Both the position numbers and the translations under genes were made by a program. 64,000 bases of DNA, taken from NCBI RefSeq assembly GCF_001455965.1, contig NZ_LKKO01000017.1, forward strand, positions 59,199 to 123,198, read 5' to 3'. The first letter of the stretch is position 1; each line of letters opens with the position of its first letter. A model generated the notes under the pieces. It was given only the letters and a program-made list of their open reading frames with translations, was not told where the DNA came from and did not search any database. This stretch comes from Methylobacterium sp. GXS13. GTDB taxonomy: Bacteria > Pseudomonadota > Alphaproteobacteria > Rhizobiales > Beijerinckiaceae. Shown here piece by piece: positions 55,818 to 64,000 of this stretch.

Positions 55818-58433
55818 TCACGCGGTGATCGTGAAGCACGCGCCGGGGTTGTTCGCCACGTCGAGCCGGGCGTTGATCTGGTCGAGCATCGCCCGGATCA
55901 GCTTCATCCCGAGGCCCGAGCCCTTGCCGCGGGCCTTGGCGTCGGCCCAGTCGTCGGGCAGGCCGGCGCCGTCGTCGCAGACCCGGAGCTGGACCTCGCC
56001 GGGGCCGGAGGCCGAGACGCTGACCTCGACGCGGCCGCCGCCGGCCGGGTTGGCCGCGTATTTGAACGCGTTGGTGACGAGCTCCGTGGCGATCAGCGAG
56101 AGGGCCACCGCCTTCCGATAGGGCACCATCAGGCCGGGCTCGGCGGACAGATCGACGGCGTGGCCCTCGCCGGCGAGGCCCGCGAGGTCGTTGCACAGGT
56201 TCTCGATGGTCTGGCCGAGATCGACCTCGTCGACCCGCTCGGCCTGATACAGGCTGTCGTGCACGCGCGCGACGCTCATCACCCGGGCGGAGGTGTCGGC
56301 GAAAGCCTGCCGGGCCTCGGCGTCGGCGATCTGCCGCCGCTGCATCTGCAGGAAGGCCGAGACGATCTGCAGGGAATTCTTCACCCGGTGGTCGATCTCC
56401 CGGGTCAGCAGATCCTTCTGCTCGAGCAGGCGCTCCTTCTCGGCGAGCAGGCTCGTCAGCTCGTCGATCTTGCGGCGCTGGCGCAGGACCACGCCCTCCA
56501 CCGCCTCGGCCAGCGAACCGGCGAGCTGGACCTGCCATTCGGCCCAGGCGCTCGCGTAGCCGGTGCGCTCCTCGACCCAGCGCTCGAAAGACCGGCGCGG
56601 CAACAGGGCCACCGGGCCGCTGCCGGCGAGGACGGGTTTCCGGGGATCCCCGCCCCAGGTCACCGTGCTCGGGACTTCCGGCCGGAACCAGAGGAGGAGA
56701 TTCTCGCGGGATTCGTCCACGAAGGCCGCGAGCAGGCCGCTGGCGATCTCCCGGTACGGGGCCGCCTCCAGATATTCGGCGGTGAAGTTGCTGCTGCTGT
56801 AATGGGTCTCGCCAGCCGGTAGCCGATCCCGAAGCCATGCGGCGATCCGATCGACCATGTCGGCGGGCGGCGACCGGCCGATCAGCGTGACCCGCTCGCC
56901 CGCGACGATGCCGGCGCCGGTGGCGCTGAACAGGTCGAGCAGGGTGGCATTGCCGGCGGTCAGCGCGGCCACGAAATCATCGGACCGGGTCAGCCCGCGC
57001 ACGAGGCGGCCCTCGACGTCGAGATGGGCCTGCCGCTCGGCCCAGAGCCGGCGTGATTCGATCTCCTGCACCCGCATGGCGAAGGCATCGGTGAGGACGG
57101 TGGCGGCCGAACGGGTCTCGGGCGTCACGTAATGCGGACGGCGGTGATGACCGATCATCAGGCCCCAGAGCCGATCCTCGACCATGATCGAGATCGACAT
57201 CGAGCCGTTCACGCCGAGGTTGCGCTGGTACTCCAGGTGGATCGGCGAGAGCGTGCGGTGCTGGGCGAAGGTCAGGTCGATCGGCCCGTTGCCGGCGCCG
57301 GGCGCCGCCACCAGGCCAACCGGCACGCTGTCGCGGTCGATCACGAAGCGGTTCTTGGCCCGGGTGTACAGGGCGCGGGCCTGGGCGGGGATGTCGGAGG
57401 CGGGGAAGCGCAGGCCGAGAAGGCTGCGCGACCAGCCCGGCACCTTGTCCTCGGCCACCGCCTCGCCGTTCCAGTCCGCGTCGAACCGGTAGACCAGCAC
57501 CGCCTCGAAGCCGGTGAGCGCGCGGATCTCCAGGGCGGCGATGCGGGCGGCCTCGACCAGGGTCCCGGCCTCGCGCAGGCGGCCCATGGCGAGCTCGGTA
57601 TCGACCTGGCTGGCGGTGGGGAAGTCGTCGGCGGAATCGGGCTCGAGCTCCAGCTCGACGATTACCCGGCCGGCATGGGCATGGGCGACGGCGTAGTAGG
57701 AGGCGCTGCGCCCGGTCAGCGTGAGCCGGCGACGGACGGATTGCCCGTCCCCCAGCGTGCCGGCGGCCAGACGCGTCCGGACGGCCGCGATGAAGTTCCG
57801 GGGCAGCACGTCCGCGAGCGGTCGGCCGGACAGGGGCGGGTTCAGAGGATCGACGATCTCCTCGACATTGGCCGAGTAGGCCAGGACCTGCAGGGTCTCG
57901 ACATCGGCCGCGAGCATCACGGCGTTGGGTTGGATCGAGCCCGGGATGTGGATCGGCTCGCGCTCGCAATGGCTGGCATCCACCGGCTCGGCGCGGGCGC
58001 GCCGGCCGATCGCCGCCATCACCGCCTCGCGCGAAAGGCCGGCGCCGAGGCTCTCGATCGGGTCGATGGTGAGCCAGGTGACCGGGCCGGTCTCGGCGGC
58101 GTTGCCATGACGCATGTGGACCCGCGCCCGCAGGGGCTGGGGCAAACGGCCGAACACGTAGTCGAAGCTCTCGTCGAGCGCGCCGCGTCGGCTGCCCGCG
58201 AGGAAGCGGCCGCGGAAGCTCGGCACGTTGGTGCCCGGCATCACCTCGCGGAAGTAGTTGCGGCCGAGCACCGACTCGCGTGACAGGCCCGAGAGCGCGC
58301 TCGCGCCCTCGCTGAACACCACGACGGTGCCGTCCGAATCGAGGCCGATCACACCCTTGTCGAGGCGATCCAGCGCGTCGGGCGCGAGCACGTCGAGCTC
58401 GAGGCCTTTATCGGGGGCCTGGGTCGGCGGCAT
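55818..58433 (-). CDS. PYP-like / bacteriophytochrome hybrid photoreceptor histidine kinase (Ppr-like)
   Basis: 871 residues, soluble. Residues about 17-125 align with photoactive yellow protein through N-Y-F-R-E-V-M-P-G-T-N-V-P-S-F-R-G-R-F, but the chromophore cysteine is Gly67, the Tyr42 equivalent is Phe40 and the Glu46 equivalent is Ala44. A complete bacteriophytochrome core follows: bilin-binding Cys156 in C-E-R-E-P-I-H-I-P-G-S-I-Q-P, GAF P-A-S-D-I-P at 344-349, chromophore His399, W-G-L-M-I-G-H-H, and PHY tongue P-R-R-S-F-E-R-W. The output is a HisKA_2/HWE-type kinase with His682 in D-H-R-V-K-N-S-L-Q. The architecture matches Ppr of Rhodospirillum centenum. No response regulator or heme oxygenase adjoins. 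Confidence 0.9.
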   Translation of the reverse strand: MPPTQAPDKGLELDVLAPDALDRLDKGVIGLDSDGTVVVFSEGASALSGLSRESVLGRNYFREVMPGTNVPSFRGRFLAGSRRGALDESFDYVFGRLPQPLRARVHMRHGNAAETGPVTWLTIDPIESLGAGLSREAVMAAIGRRARAEPVDASHCEREPIHIPGSIQPNAVMLAADVETLQVLAYSANVEEIVDPLNPPLSGRPLADVLPRNFIAAVRTRLAAGTLGDGQSVRRRLTLTGRSASYYAVAHAHAGRVIVELELEPDSADDFPTASQVDTELAMGRLREAGTLVEAARIAALEIRALTGFEAVLVYRFDADWNGEAVAEDKVPGWSRSLLGLRFPASDIPAQARALYTRAKNRFVIDRDSVPVGLVAAPGAGNGPIDLTFAQHRTLSPIHLEYQRNLGVNGSMSISIMVEDRLWGLMIGHHRRPHYVTPETRSAATVLTDAFAMRVQEIESRRLWAERQAHLDVEGRLVRGLTRSDDFVAALTAGNATLLDLFSATGAGIVAGERVTLIGRSPPADMVDRIAAWLRDRLPAGETHYSSSNFTAEYLEAAPYREIASGLLAAFVDESRENLLLWFRPEVPSTVTWGGDPRKPVLAGSGPVALLPRRSFERWVEERTGYASAWAEWQVQLAGSLAEAVEGVVLRQRRKIDELTSLLAEKERLLEQKDLLTREIDHRVKNSLQIVSAFLQMQRRQIADAEARQAFADTSARVMSVARVHDSLYQAERVDEVDLGQTIENLCNDLAGLAGEGHAVDLSAEPGLMVPYRKAVALSLIATELVTNAFKYAANPAGGGRVEVSVSASGPGEVQLRVCDDGAGLPDDWADAKARGKGSGLGMKLIRAMLDQINARLDVANNPGACFTITA

Positions 58434-58542
58434 TAGAAAAGAACCCCGCTCATCCGGCCTGATATGACTGGGGGCGTGGCGAAGTGCAATGCTTCCGCTT
58501 GCAGCAAGATCAATTCGGAATCACGAAGCCGTTGGACGCAGA

Positions 58543-59937
58543 TCAAGACTGACAAGTCGAATGTGTAATTTCAGACAATGCGGTTGAAAACCCCTCTTCA
58601 ACTGTAGGGTGGTATATGGGCTGATCCAGGACAGCCCGAGCCGTCTTTCCGTCGCCGATCGCGTGGGTCAGGAGATGGGCCAGATGTTCGACGGCGGGTC
58701 CGAGCATCTCCGCGCCCATGAGCGTTCCGTCCCGGCCGGCCCAGATCCGCAGGCCGCCCTGATTCGCGCCGTCGACCCGGGCGCGGCCCTGGGCGGCGCC
58801 GCCGACGGCGCCGGTCACGCGGTCGGCGGCGTCGGCCTCGTAGGGCACACCGATCACCGCCACCTGCGGATCGGTGAACACCATGGCGAGACGCGTCCAG
58901 GGTTCGGGTGTCTCGACCGCGCGACCGGCTGCGCGGGCTGCCGCGTTCGTCCCCGCGATGCGGCCCTGGCGGCTCGCCTCGTGCAGCACCGGCCGCCAGG
59001 CATCGGCATCGCCCGCGATCAGGATCGGGGCACCCGCGCAGACGAGGCTGCGGTAGTCGAAGTCCGGCATGCCGTCTTCGTCGAGGCTCAGGCCGGCGGC
59101 GTCCAGCCCGAGGTCGTCGAGGTTCGGTGAGCGGCCGGTGGCGGCAAGCACCTTGTCGGCGCGCGTCTCCCGGGCGCGCCCCTCCCCATCTGTCCAGCTG
59201 AGGCACACGCCATTGCCCTCGCGCGTCGCAGATTCGAGCTTCGCCCCGAGATGCAGGGCCAGCTCCGCGCCGAAGAGCGCGGCGGCCTGACGCGCGAGAT
59301 CCGGGTCGGACAGCCCTGCGACCGTGTCCCCGGAATCGATCACCGTGACGCGGACGCCGAGGCGGGTCATCGCCTGGGCGATCTCGATCCCGACCGCGCC
59401 GGCACCGAGAACGGCCAGGGATTCCGGCAAGTCGGGTATCTCGAACAGGGTATCGGTGGTCAGCAGGCGGTCGCCGAGGCCGCGGAGCGGTTTCGGGACT
59501 GTCGGGCTCGATCCGGTGGCGATCACGGCGGCCCGGAAAGCGATGCGGGTGTGGTCCCCGACCGTGAGGCTGGTGCGATCCTGGAAGCGGGCGCTGCCGG
59601 CGATGCGCGCCGCCTCGGGCAGCGCCTCGACACCCTCGAAAACGCCGCCGACGAACCGGTCCCGCTCGGCGCGGACACGTGCGAGCACCGCGCGTCCATC
59701 CACGGCCACGCCGGCGACCCGGATGCCGAACAGATCGGTGTTGCGTGCCGCGTGGGCGGCCTTGGCCGCCGCGATCAGCAGCTTCGAGGGCATGCAGCCG
59801 ACCCGGGCGCAGGTCGTGCCCCCCGGGCCGCGCTCGATCAGGACGGCGCTGGCGCCAGCTTCGGTGGCGGCCCGATAGGCGGCGAGACCAGCGGTCCCCG
59901 CCCCGATCACCGCCACATCACACGTGCGCTCGTCCAT
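58543..59937 (-). CDS. dihydrolipoyl-dehydrogenase-like pyridine nucleotide-disulfide oxidoreductase
   Basis: 464-residue FAD flavoprotein. G-A-G-T-A-G-L-A-A-Y opens the FAD site. The redox disulfide is Cys43 and Cys48 in T-T-C-A-R-V-G-C-M-P-S-K-L-L. A second G-A-G-A-V-G-I-E-I-A NAD site and the C-terminal active-site His-Pro (H-P-T-V-E-E-G) are present, so all catalytic parts are intact. The T-T-C-A-R sequence differs from the usual T-C-L-N of E3 subunits and marks a separate Lpd-like branch. No 2-oxoacid dehydrogenase genes adjoin, so its disulfide substrate is uncertain. Confidence 0.88.
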   Translation of the reverse strand: MDERTCDVAVIGAGTAGLAAYRAATEAGASAVLIERGPGGTTCARVGCMPSKLLIAAAKAAHAARNTDLFGIRVAGVAVDGRAVLARVRAERDRFVGGVFEGVEALPEAARIAGSARFQDRTSLTVGDHTRIAFRAAVIATGSSPTVPKPLRGLGDRLLTTDTLFEIPDLPESLAVLGAGAVGIEIAQAMTRLGVRVTVIDSGDTVAGLSDPDLARQAAALFGAELALHLGAKLESATREGNGVCLSWTDGEGRARETRADKVLAATGRSPNLDDLGLDAAGLSLDEDGMPDFDYRSLVCAGAPILIAGDADAWRPVLHEASRQGRIAGTNAAARAAGRAVETPEPWTRLAMVFTDPQVAVIGVPYEADAADRVTGAVGGAAQGRARVDGANQGGLRIWAGRDGTLMGAEMLGPAVEHLAHLLTHAIGDGKTARAVLDQPIYHPTVEEGFSTALSEITHSTCQS

Positions 59938-60033
59938 CGTATCCCCGGGTCGGTTGCCGGGGCCAAAGTCCGATCGCTGAGGTTCGTTCCGCCTGCGCCC
60001 ACGCGCCTCAGGTCGAGGCGCGGGGCGTTCGGC

Positions 60034-61062
60034 TCAGGCGTTCCGAACCGGCGCGGTGCCGCCGAGATGGAACACCCGGTGCGGCACCAGCTCACCGCGC
60101 TCGACATCGCCGACGGCGACCAGGATGCCGCCGCAGGTGGCGAAGGCCTTGCCCTCCACGGGGGCGTCCCGGCCGCGCAGGATCACCGACTGGCCACGCA
60201 TCAGGCGCAGACCCAGGTCGCGCGAGACCGTCACCTCGGGGATCGCGTCGAGCGCGGTCTCCACCGGCCGCAGATGCGCGAGCGCGGCTTCCGGGCCGCC
60301 CTCGGTCAGACCGTCGGCGGCGCAGGATTCCGCCTCGGAGAACGGGCCGACGCGGGTCCGGCGCAGGGCCGAGACGTGGCCGTAGCAGCCGAGCATGCGG
60401 CCGAGGTCACGGGCCAGGGCGCGGACATAGGTGCCCTTGCCGCATTCGGCCTCGATCACGGTGCGCTCGCCGTCATGCTCGACGACGGCGAGGCGGTCGA
60501 TCTGCACCGGCCGGGCCACCAGCTCCACGATCTCGCCCTCGCGGGCCAGATCGTAGGCGCGCTCCCCCTGGATCTTGATGGCGGAATAGCGCGGCGGCAC
60601 CTGCTCGATCGCGCCCACGAAGGCCGGCAAGGCCGCCTCGACGGCCGCCCGCTCCGGACGCGCGTCGCTGGTCGCGACGGCGCGGCCCTCGGCGTCGTCG
60701 GTGTCGGTCTCGACACCCCATTGCACGGTGAACCGGTAGGCCTTGCGGCCGTCCATGACGAACGGGACGGTCTTGGTCGCCTCACCCAGCGCGATCGGCA
60801 GGATGCCCGAGGCCAGCGGATCGAGGGTGCCGGCATGGCCGGCCTTCTTGGCGTTGAAGGCGCGCTTCACCACCGCGACGGCGTGGGTCGAGGTCATGCC
60901 GACAGGCTTGTCGAGGATGACCCAGCCCGACACGTCCCGGCGCTTGGGCCGGTCGGGACGCGGTCCGCGCTGCGGGCGGCGCTCATCCGGCCCCCGGCGC
61001 TCGGCGCCGGGGGCGGACACCGCGCGCTCGGCCGGCGGATGATCTTCGATGGAAACGGTCAT
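60034..61062 (-). CDS. truB: tRNA pseudouridine(55) synthase TruB
   Basis: 342 residues; makes pseudouridine-55 in the T-loop of tRNAs. The catalytic Asp81 lies in [11 protein letters not shown], with K-P-x-G-M-T-S upstream and [12 protein letters not shown] downstream. A 40-residue Arg/Pro-rich N-terminal extension precedes the core, usual in Methylobacterium. Follows rbfA by 54 bases in the infB-rbfA-truB cluster. Confidence 0.96.
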   Translation of the reverse strand: MTVSIEDHPPAERAVSAPGAERRGPDERRPQRGPRPDRPKRRDVSGWVILDKPVGMTSTHAVAVVKRAFNAKKAGHAGTLDPLASGILPIALGEATKTVPFVMDGRKAYRFTVQWGVETDTDDAEGRAVATSDARPERAAVEAALPAFVGAIEQVPPRYSAIKIQGERAYDLAREGEIVELVARPVQIDRLAVVEHDGERTVIEAECGKGTYVRALARDLGRMLGCYGHVSALRRTRVGPFSEAESCAADGLTEGGPEAALAHLRPVETALDAIPEVTVSRDLGLRLMRGQSVILRGRDAPVEGKAFATCGGILVAVGDVERGELVPHRVFHLGGTAPVRNA

Positions 61063-61116
61063 GGCCTCGTGTCCCCCGGGGTCGTTGCCCCGTTCCTGTC
61101 CGTGTGCCGATGGGGA

Positions 61117-61560
61117 TCAATGCCCCCGACCGGTCTCCGGTTCGTCGTCCTCATGCCCGTCGCCGTCCCGCTCGGAGACGAGGTCGCGCTGGACCCGCTC
61201 GTTACGCAGCAGCTTGTCGATGCGGGCCGCCTCGTCGAAGGTCTCGTCGCGGCGGAAGCGCAGCTCGGGCGCGAATTTCAGGTTCACCCGCCGCGCCACC
61301 TCCTGGCGCAGCACCTTCCGGTGGCGCTCCAAAGCGGCGATCACCGGCGCCTCGTCCATGCCGCCCAGCGGCATCACGTAGGCGGTGGCGAGCTTCAGGT
61401 CCGGCGACATCCGCACCTCCGGCACGGTCACGACATGCGTGCCGAGGACCGGATCCTGGATGTCGCCGCGCTGGAGCACCTCCGCGAGGGCGTGGCGGAT
61501 GAGTTCGGCCACGCGCTGCTGGCGCTGCGAGGGGCCGGTGGATGTGGGTTTCTGGGCCAT
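61117..61560 (-). CDS. rbfA: 30S ribosome-binding factor RbfA
   Basis: 147-residue KH-fold protein needed for 16S rRNA 5' maturation. [17 protein letters not shown] at the N-terminus, [13 protein letters not shown] and the [13 protein letters not shown] block are typical. The acidic C-terminal tail D-G-D-G-H-E-D-D-E is an extension beyond the E. coli length. Between infB and truB. Confidence 0.95.
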   Translation of the reverse strand: MAQKPTSTGPSQRQQRVAELIRHALAEVLQRGDIQDPVLGTHVVTVPEVRMSPDLKLATAYVMPLGGMDEAPVIAALERHRKVLRQEVARRVNLKFAPELRFRRDETFDEAARIDKLLRNERVQRDLVSERDGDGHEDDEPETGRGH

Positions 61561-61648
61561 TCTGTCTCGGGGCGCCGCCGCGGGGCGGCCGGTTCACGTC
61601 CAACAAAGAGAGATGCAAAAGAGGAGCGATGCACCAAAAAGAAAAGAC

Positions 61649-61670
61649 GGCCGCGGCTGAGGCCGCGACC
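61649..61670 (-). terminator. rho-independent terminator-like hairpin after infB
   Basis: Minus-strand stem of 9 pairs (one G-U) around CTCA, followed by GTCTTTTCTTTTT. Lies between infB and rbfA; may attenuate rather than end the transcript. Confidence 0.7.
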
Positions 61671-61696
61671 GCCCTGTCCGGACGAGGTCCGGGATC

Positions 61697-64000
61697 TCAG
61701 AGGGTGCGACGGATCTCCTCGACCCGGTAGCATTCGATGACATCGCCTGCGCGCATGTTCTCGAAGTTCTCGAAGGCCATGCCGCACTCCTGGCCGGAGG
61801 TGACTTCCTTCGCGTCGTCCTTGAACCGCTTGAGGGTCTTGAGCTTGCCCTCGTGGATCACGACGCTGTCGCGGATGAGGCGGACATGCGCGCCACGCTC
61901 CACGATACCGTCGGTGACGCGGCAACCCGCGACCTTGCCGACCTTGGAGACCTCGAAGACCTCCTGGATCGACGCCTCGCCCAGGCGCTCCTCGCGGAGC
62001 GTCGGCGGCAGCATCCCCGACAGCGTGGCTTTGATGTCGTCCACGAGGTCGTAGATGATGTTGTAGTACCGGATATCGATGCCGGCCCGCTCGGCGGCCT
62101 CGCGGGCCTCCTTGAGGGCGCGCACGTTGAAGCCGATGACGACCGCCTTCGAGGCCTGCGCCAGGGTGATGTCCGACTCGGTGATGCCGCCGACACCCGA
62201 GAGCAGGATGCGGGCCGCGACCTCGCCGTTGCCGAGCTTCTCCAGGGCGCCCGAGATCGCCTCGACCGAACCCTGAACGTCGCCCTTGATGACGACCGCC
62301 AGTTCCTTGCGGCCGGCGCCTTCCTTCAGGTCGCGCATCATGTCGACCAGCGAGCGGTTGGCACCGCCGGTGCGGGCATTCTGACGCTCGCGCTTCTGAC
62401 GGGCGCGATACTCGGTGACCTCGCGGGCGCGGGCCTCGTTCGGCACCACGGTGACGCGATCGCCGGCATCGGGCGTGCCGTTGAAGCCGAGCACCTCCAC
62501 GGGCACCGACGGGCCGGCGTATTGGACGTTCTCGCCGAGATCGTCGATCAGGGCGCGCACGCGGCCCCATTCGGCACCGGCGACGACGATGTCGCCGGTG
62601 AACAGGGTGCCGCGCTGGACCAGCACCGTCGCCACCGGGCCACGGCCGCGGTCGAGCTGGGCCTCGATGACCGTACCCTCGCCGTCGCGCTTCTCGTTGG
62701 CGCGCAGGTTCATGATCTCGGCCTGGATCTGGATGCCCTCCAGCAGCTCCGGCAGACCGTCGCCGGTCTTGGCCGAAACCTCGAATTCCAGGGTCTCGCC
62801 GCCCATCGACTCGACCTGGATGTCGTGCTGCAGCAGCTCCGTGCGGACCCGCTGCGGGTTCGCATCCGGCTTGTCGATCTTGTTGACCGCGATGATCATC
62901 GGGACGCCGGCCGCCTTGGCGTGCTGGATCGCCTCGATGGTCTGCGGCATGACGCCGTCATCGGCCGCAACCACAATCACCACGATGTCGGTGACCTTGG
63001 CGCCGCGGGCCCGCATCGACGTGAACGCCGCGTGGCCCGGGGTGTCGATGAAGGTGATCATGTCGCCGGACGGCGACGCGACCTGATAGGCGCCGATGTG
63101 CTGGGTGATGCCACCGGCCTCGCCCTCCACCACGTTCTCCTTGCGGATCGCGTCGAGCAGCGAGGTCTTGCCGTGGTCGACGTGGCCCATGATGGTGACC
63201 ACCGGCGGACGGGGATCGAGATCCTCTTCCAGATCCGGCTCGTCGGAGGACAGGCCCTCTTCCACGTCGGACTCGGCGACGCGGCGCACGGTGTGGCCGA
63301 GCTCCTCGGCGATGAGCTGGGCGGTGTCCGAGTCGATCACGTCGGTGATCTTGTGGATCTCGCCCTGCTTCATCAGCAGGCGGATCACGTCCACGGCCCG
63401 CTCCGACATGCGGTTGGCGAGTTCCTGGATGGTGATCGTCTCGGGGATCGTCACCTCGCGGGACAGCTTCTCTTTCTGCTCGACCTGGCCGCGGCCGCTC
63501 ATGCGCTGCTGGCGGCGGCGGAACGAGGCGACCGAGCGGGTGCGCTCGTCCTCACCGGACGTCGCCGTCGCGATGGTCAGGCGGCCGCGGTTGCGGTCGC
63601 CACCCGGCGATTTCGGGGTCTTCGGCGGCGCGATGATCTTGAGCGGCATGCCGGGACGGCGGATCACCCGCTTGGTCTCGGACTCGTCCTCGTTGGTGGC
63701 GGGGGCGGGGCCGGCGGGACGCGCGGCAGCGGTCGCGCCGGCGGGACGCGCCGCGGTCGTCGGCGTGGCGCGCTTCTCGGGCTCGGGCGCCGGGGCGGGC
63801 CGGGCCATGAAGTTGAGATCGCGGGGCTTGCGCGAATCCGCCGTGATGGTCTTGCGCGGCTCGCCGGTAGCGGGCCGGGGGTTCAGCGGCGGGCGGGCCG
63901 CAGGCGCTGCGGTGGAAGCAGCAGCAGCCGGGCGTGCCGGCGTGGCAGCAGTCGGGCGGGCGCCCTCGGGCTGACGAGCCGCAACGGCGGTCGGACGGGC
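61697..64000 (-). CDS. infB: translation initiation factor IF-2 (5' end outside window)
   Basis: GTPase that delivers initiator tRNA and joins ribosomal subunits. Seen: the G1 motif G-H-V-D-H-G-K-T-S, the D-T-P-G-H G3, N-K-I-D G4, and the C-terminal domains ending E-I-R-R-T-L. The frame is open past an internal ATG at 63808 to the window edge, reading Pro/Ala/Arg-rich sequence typical of the long alphaproteobacterial IF-2 N-terminus, so the gene starts outside. About 768 residues are visible. Confidence 0.97.
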   Translation of the reverse strand, partial: ARPTAVAARQPEGARPTAATPARPAAAASTAAPAARPPLNPRPATGEPRKTITADSRKPRDLNFMARPAPAPEPEKRATPTTAARPAGATAAARPAGPAPATNEDESETKRVIRRPGMPLKIIAPPKTPKSPGGDRNRGRLTIATATSGEDERTRSVASFRRRQQRMSGRGQVEQKEKLSREVTIPETITIQELANRMSERAVDVIRLLMKQGEIHKITDVIDSDTAQLIAEELGHTVRRVAESDVEEGLSSDEPDLEEDLDPRPPVVTIMGHVDHGKTSLLDAIRKENVVEGEAGGITQHIGAYQVASPSGDMITFIDTPGHAAFTSMRARGAKVTDIVVIVVAADDGVMPQTIEAIQHAKAAGVPMIIAVNKIDKPDANPQRVRTELLQHDIQVESMGGETLEFEVSAKTGDGLPELLEGIQIQAEIMNLRANEKRDGEGTVIEAQLDRGRGPVATVLVQRGTLFTGDIVVAGAEWGRVRALIDDLGENVQYAGPSVPVEVLGFNGTPDAGDRVTVVPNEARAREVTEYRARQKRERQNARTGGANRSLVDMMRDLKEGAGRKELAVVIKGDVQGSVEAISGALEKLGNGEVAARILLSGVGGITESDITLAQASKAVVIGFNVRALKEAREAAERAGIDIRYYNIIYDLVDDIKATLSGMLPPTLREERLGEASIQEVFEVSKVGKVAGCRVTDGIVERGAHVRLIRDSVVIHEGKLKTLKRFKDDAKEVTSGQECGMAFENFENMRAGDVIECYRVEEIRRTL

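Noticed and set aside
59251..61740. 829-residue plus-strand frame opposite the lipoamide-dehydrogenase-like, truB and rbfA genes
   Set aside because: Overlaps three well-identified minus-strand genes; composition is typical of an antisense frame.

Overview
The window reads as a chromosomal segment of a high-GC alphaproteobacterium of the Rhizobiales, most likely Methylobacterium/Methylorubrum or a close relative. The evidence is the conserved Rhizobiales gene orders (infB-rbfA-truB; secB / Tim44-like / mltA / Smr; helicase-S4-fdxA-carD-rpoH; mltG ... yicC-gmk), an EcfG-type general-stress promoter, an alphaproteobacterial-looking Zur box, and several large light/redox sensor kinases. No rRNA, tRNA, CRISPR array, intact insertion sequence or prophage was seen.

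Layout. 1-5421 (minus): a three-gene heavy-metal RND efflux operon (adaptor, pump, outer-membrane lipoprotein, the last cut by the window edge). 5644-6716: a Zur-type box and a COG0523/ZNG1 zinc-handling GTPase. 6819-11524: an O-antigen-ligase-like membrane protein and a GAF/PAS hybrid kinase. 11532-18409: mixed metabolism (EthD-like protein, type II NADH dehydrogenase, maleylacetoacetate isomerase, MoaB, amino-acid permease, PA0069-type radical SAM protein). 18754-25678: chemoreceptor, a decayed GNAT acetyltransferase, two divergent regulator/target pairs (CMD/MarR and darcynin/TetR), L28, and DUF3108 and DUF1330 proteins. 25689-27415: a lower-GC glycosyltransferase and a small secreted protein. 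27557-34121: Suv3-like helicase, S4 protein, 7Fe ferredoxin, CarD and RpoH, with an EcfG-type promoter before rpoH. 34186-37990: GNAT protein and a LysR-controlled divergon (tautomerase, DUF4865, MFS). 38018-44035: SecB, Tim44-like, MltA, Smr, Fpg and MltG.

44036-53785 is an accessory block that separates mltG from yicC-gmk, which are normally close together in Rhizobiales. It holds an AT-richer TadE/TadE/TadG-like cassette behind a palindrome-rich leader, a small secreted protein, a Pit phosphate transporter with a Pho-box-like site, an NTF2-like protein, an MHYT-domain hybrid kinase, and copies of a dispersed intergenic repeat. 53786-64000 returns to core genes (yicC, gmk, truB, rbfA, infB), with an unusual photoreceptor kinase and a lipoamide-dehydrogenase-like flavoprotein between them.

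The most interesting items are the 871-residue kinase at 55818-58433 and the regulatory architecture. The kinase joins a photoactive-yellow-protein-like domain, lacking its chromophore cysteine, to a bacteriophytochrome that keeps its bilin cysteine. The regulatory items are the Zur box, EcfG-to-RpoH, the Pho box and four palindromes in divergent or leader regions. No wholly new multi-gene system could be demonstrated from sequence alone.
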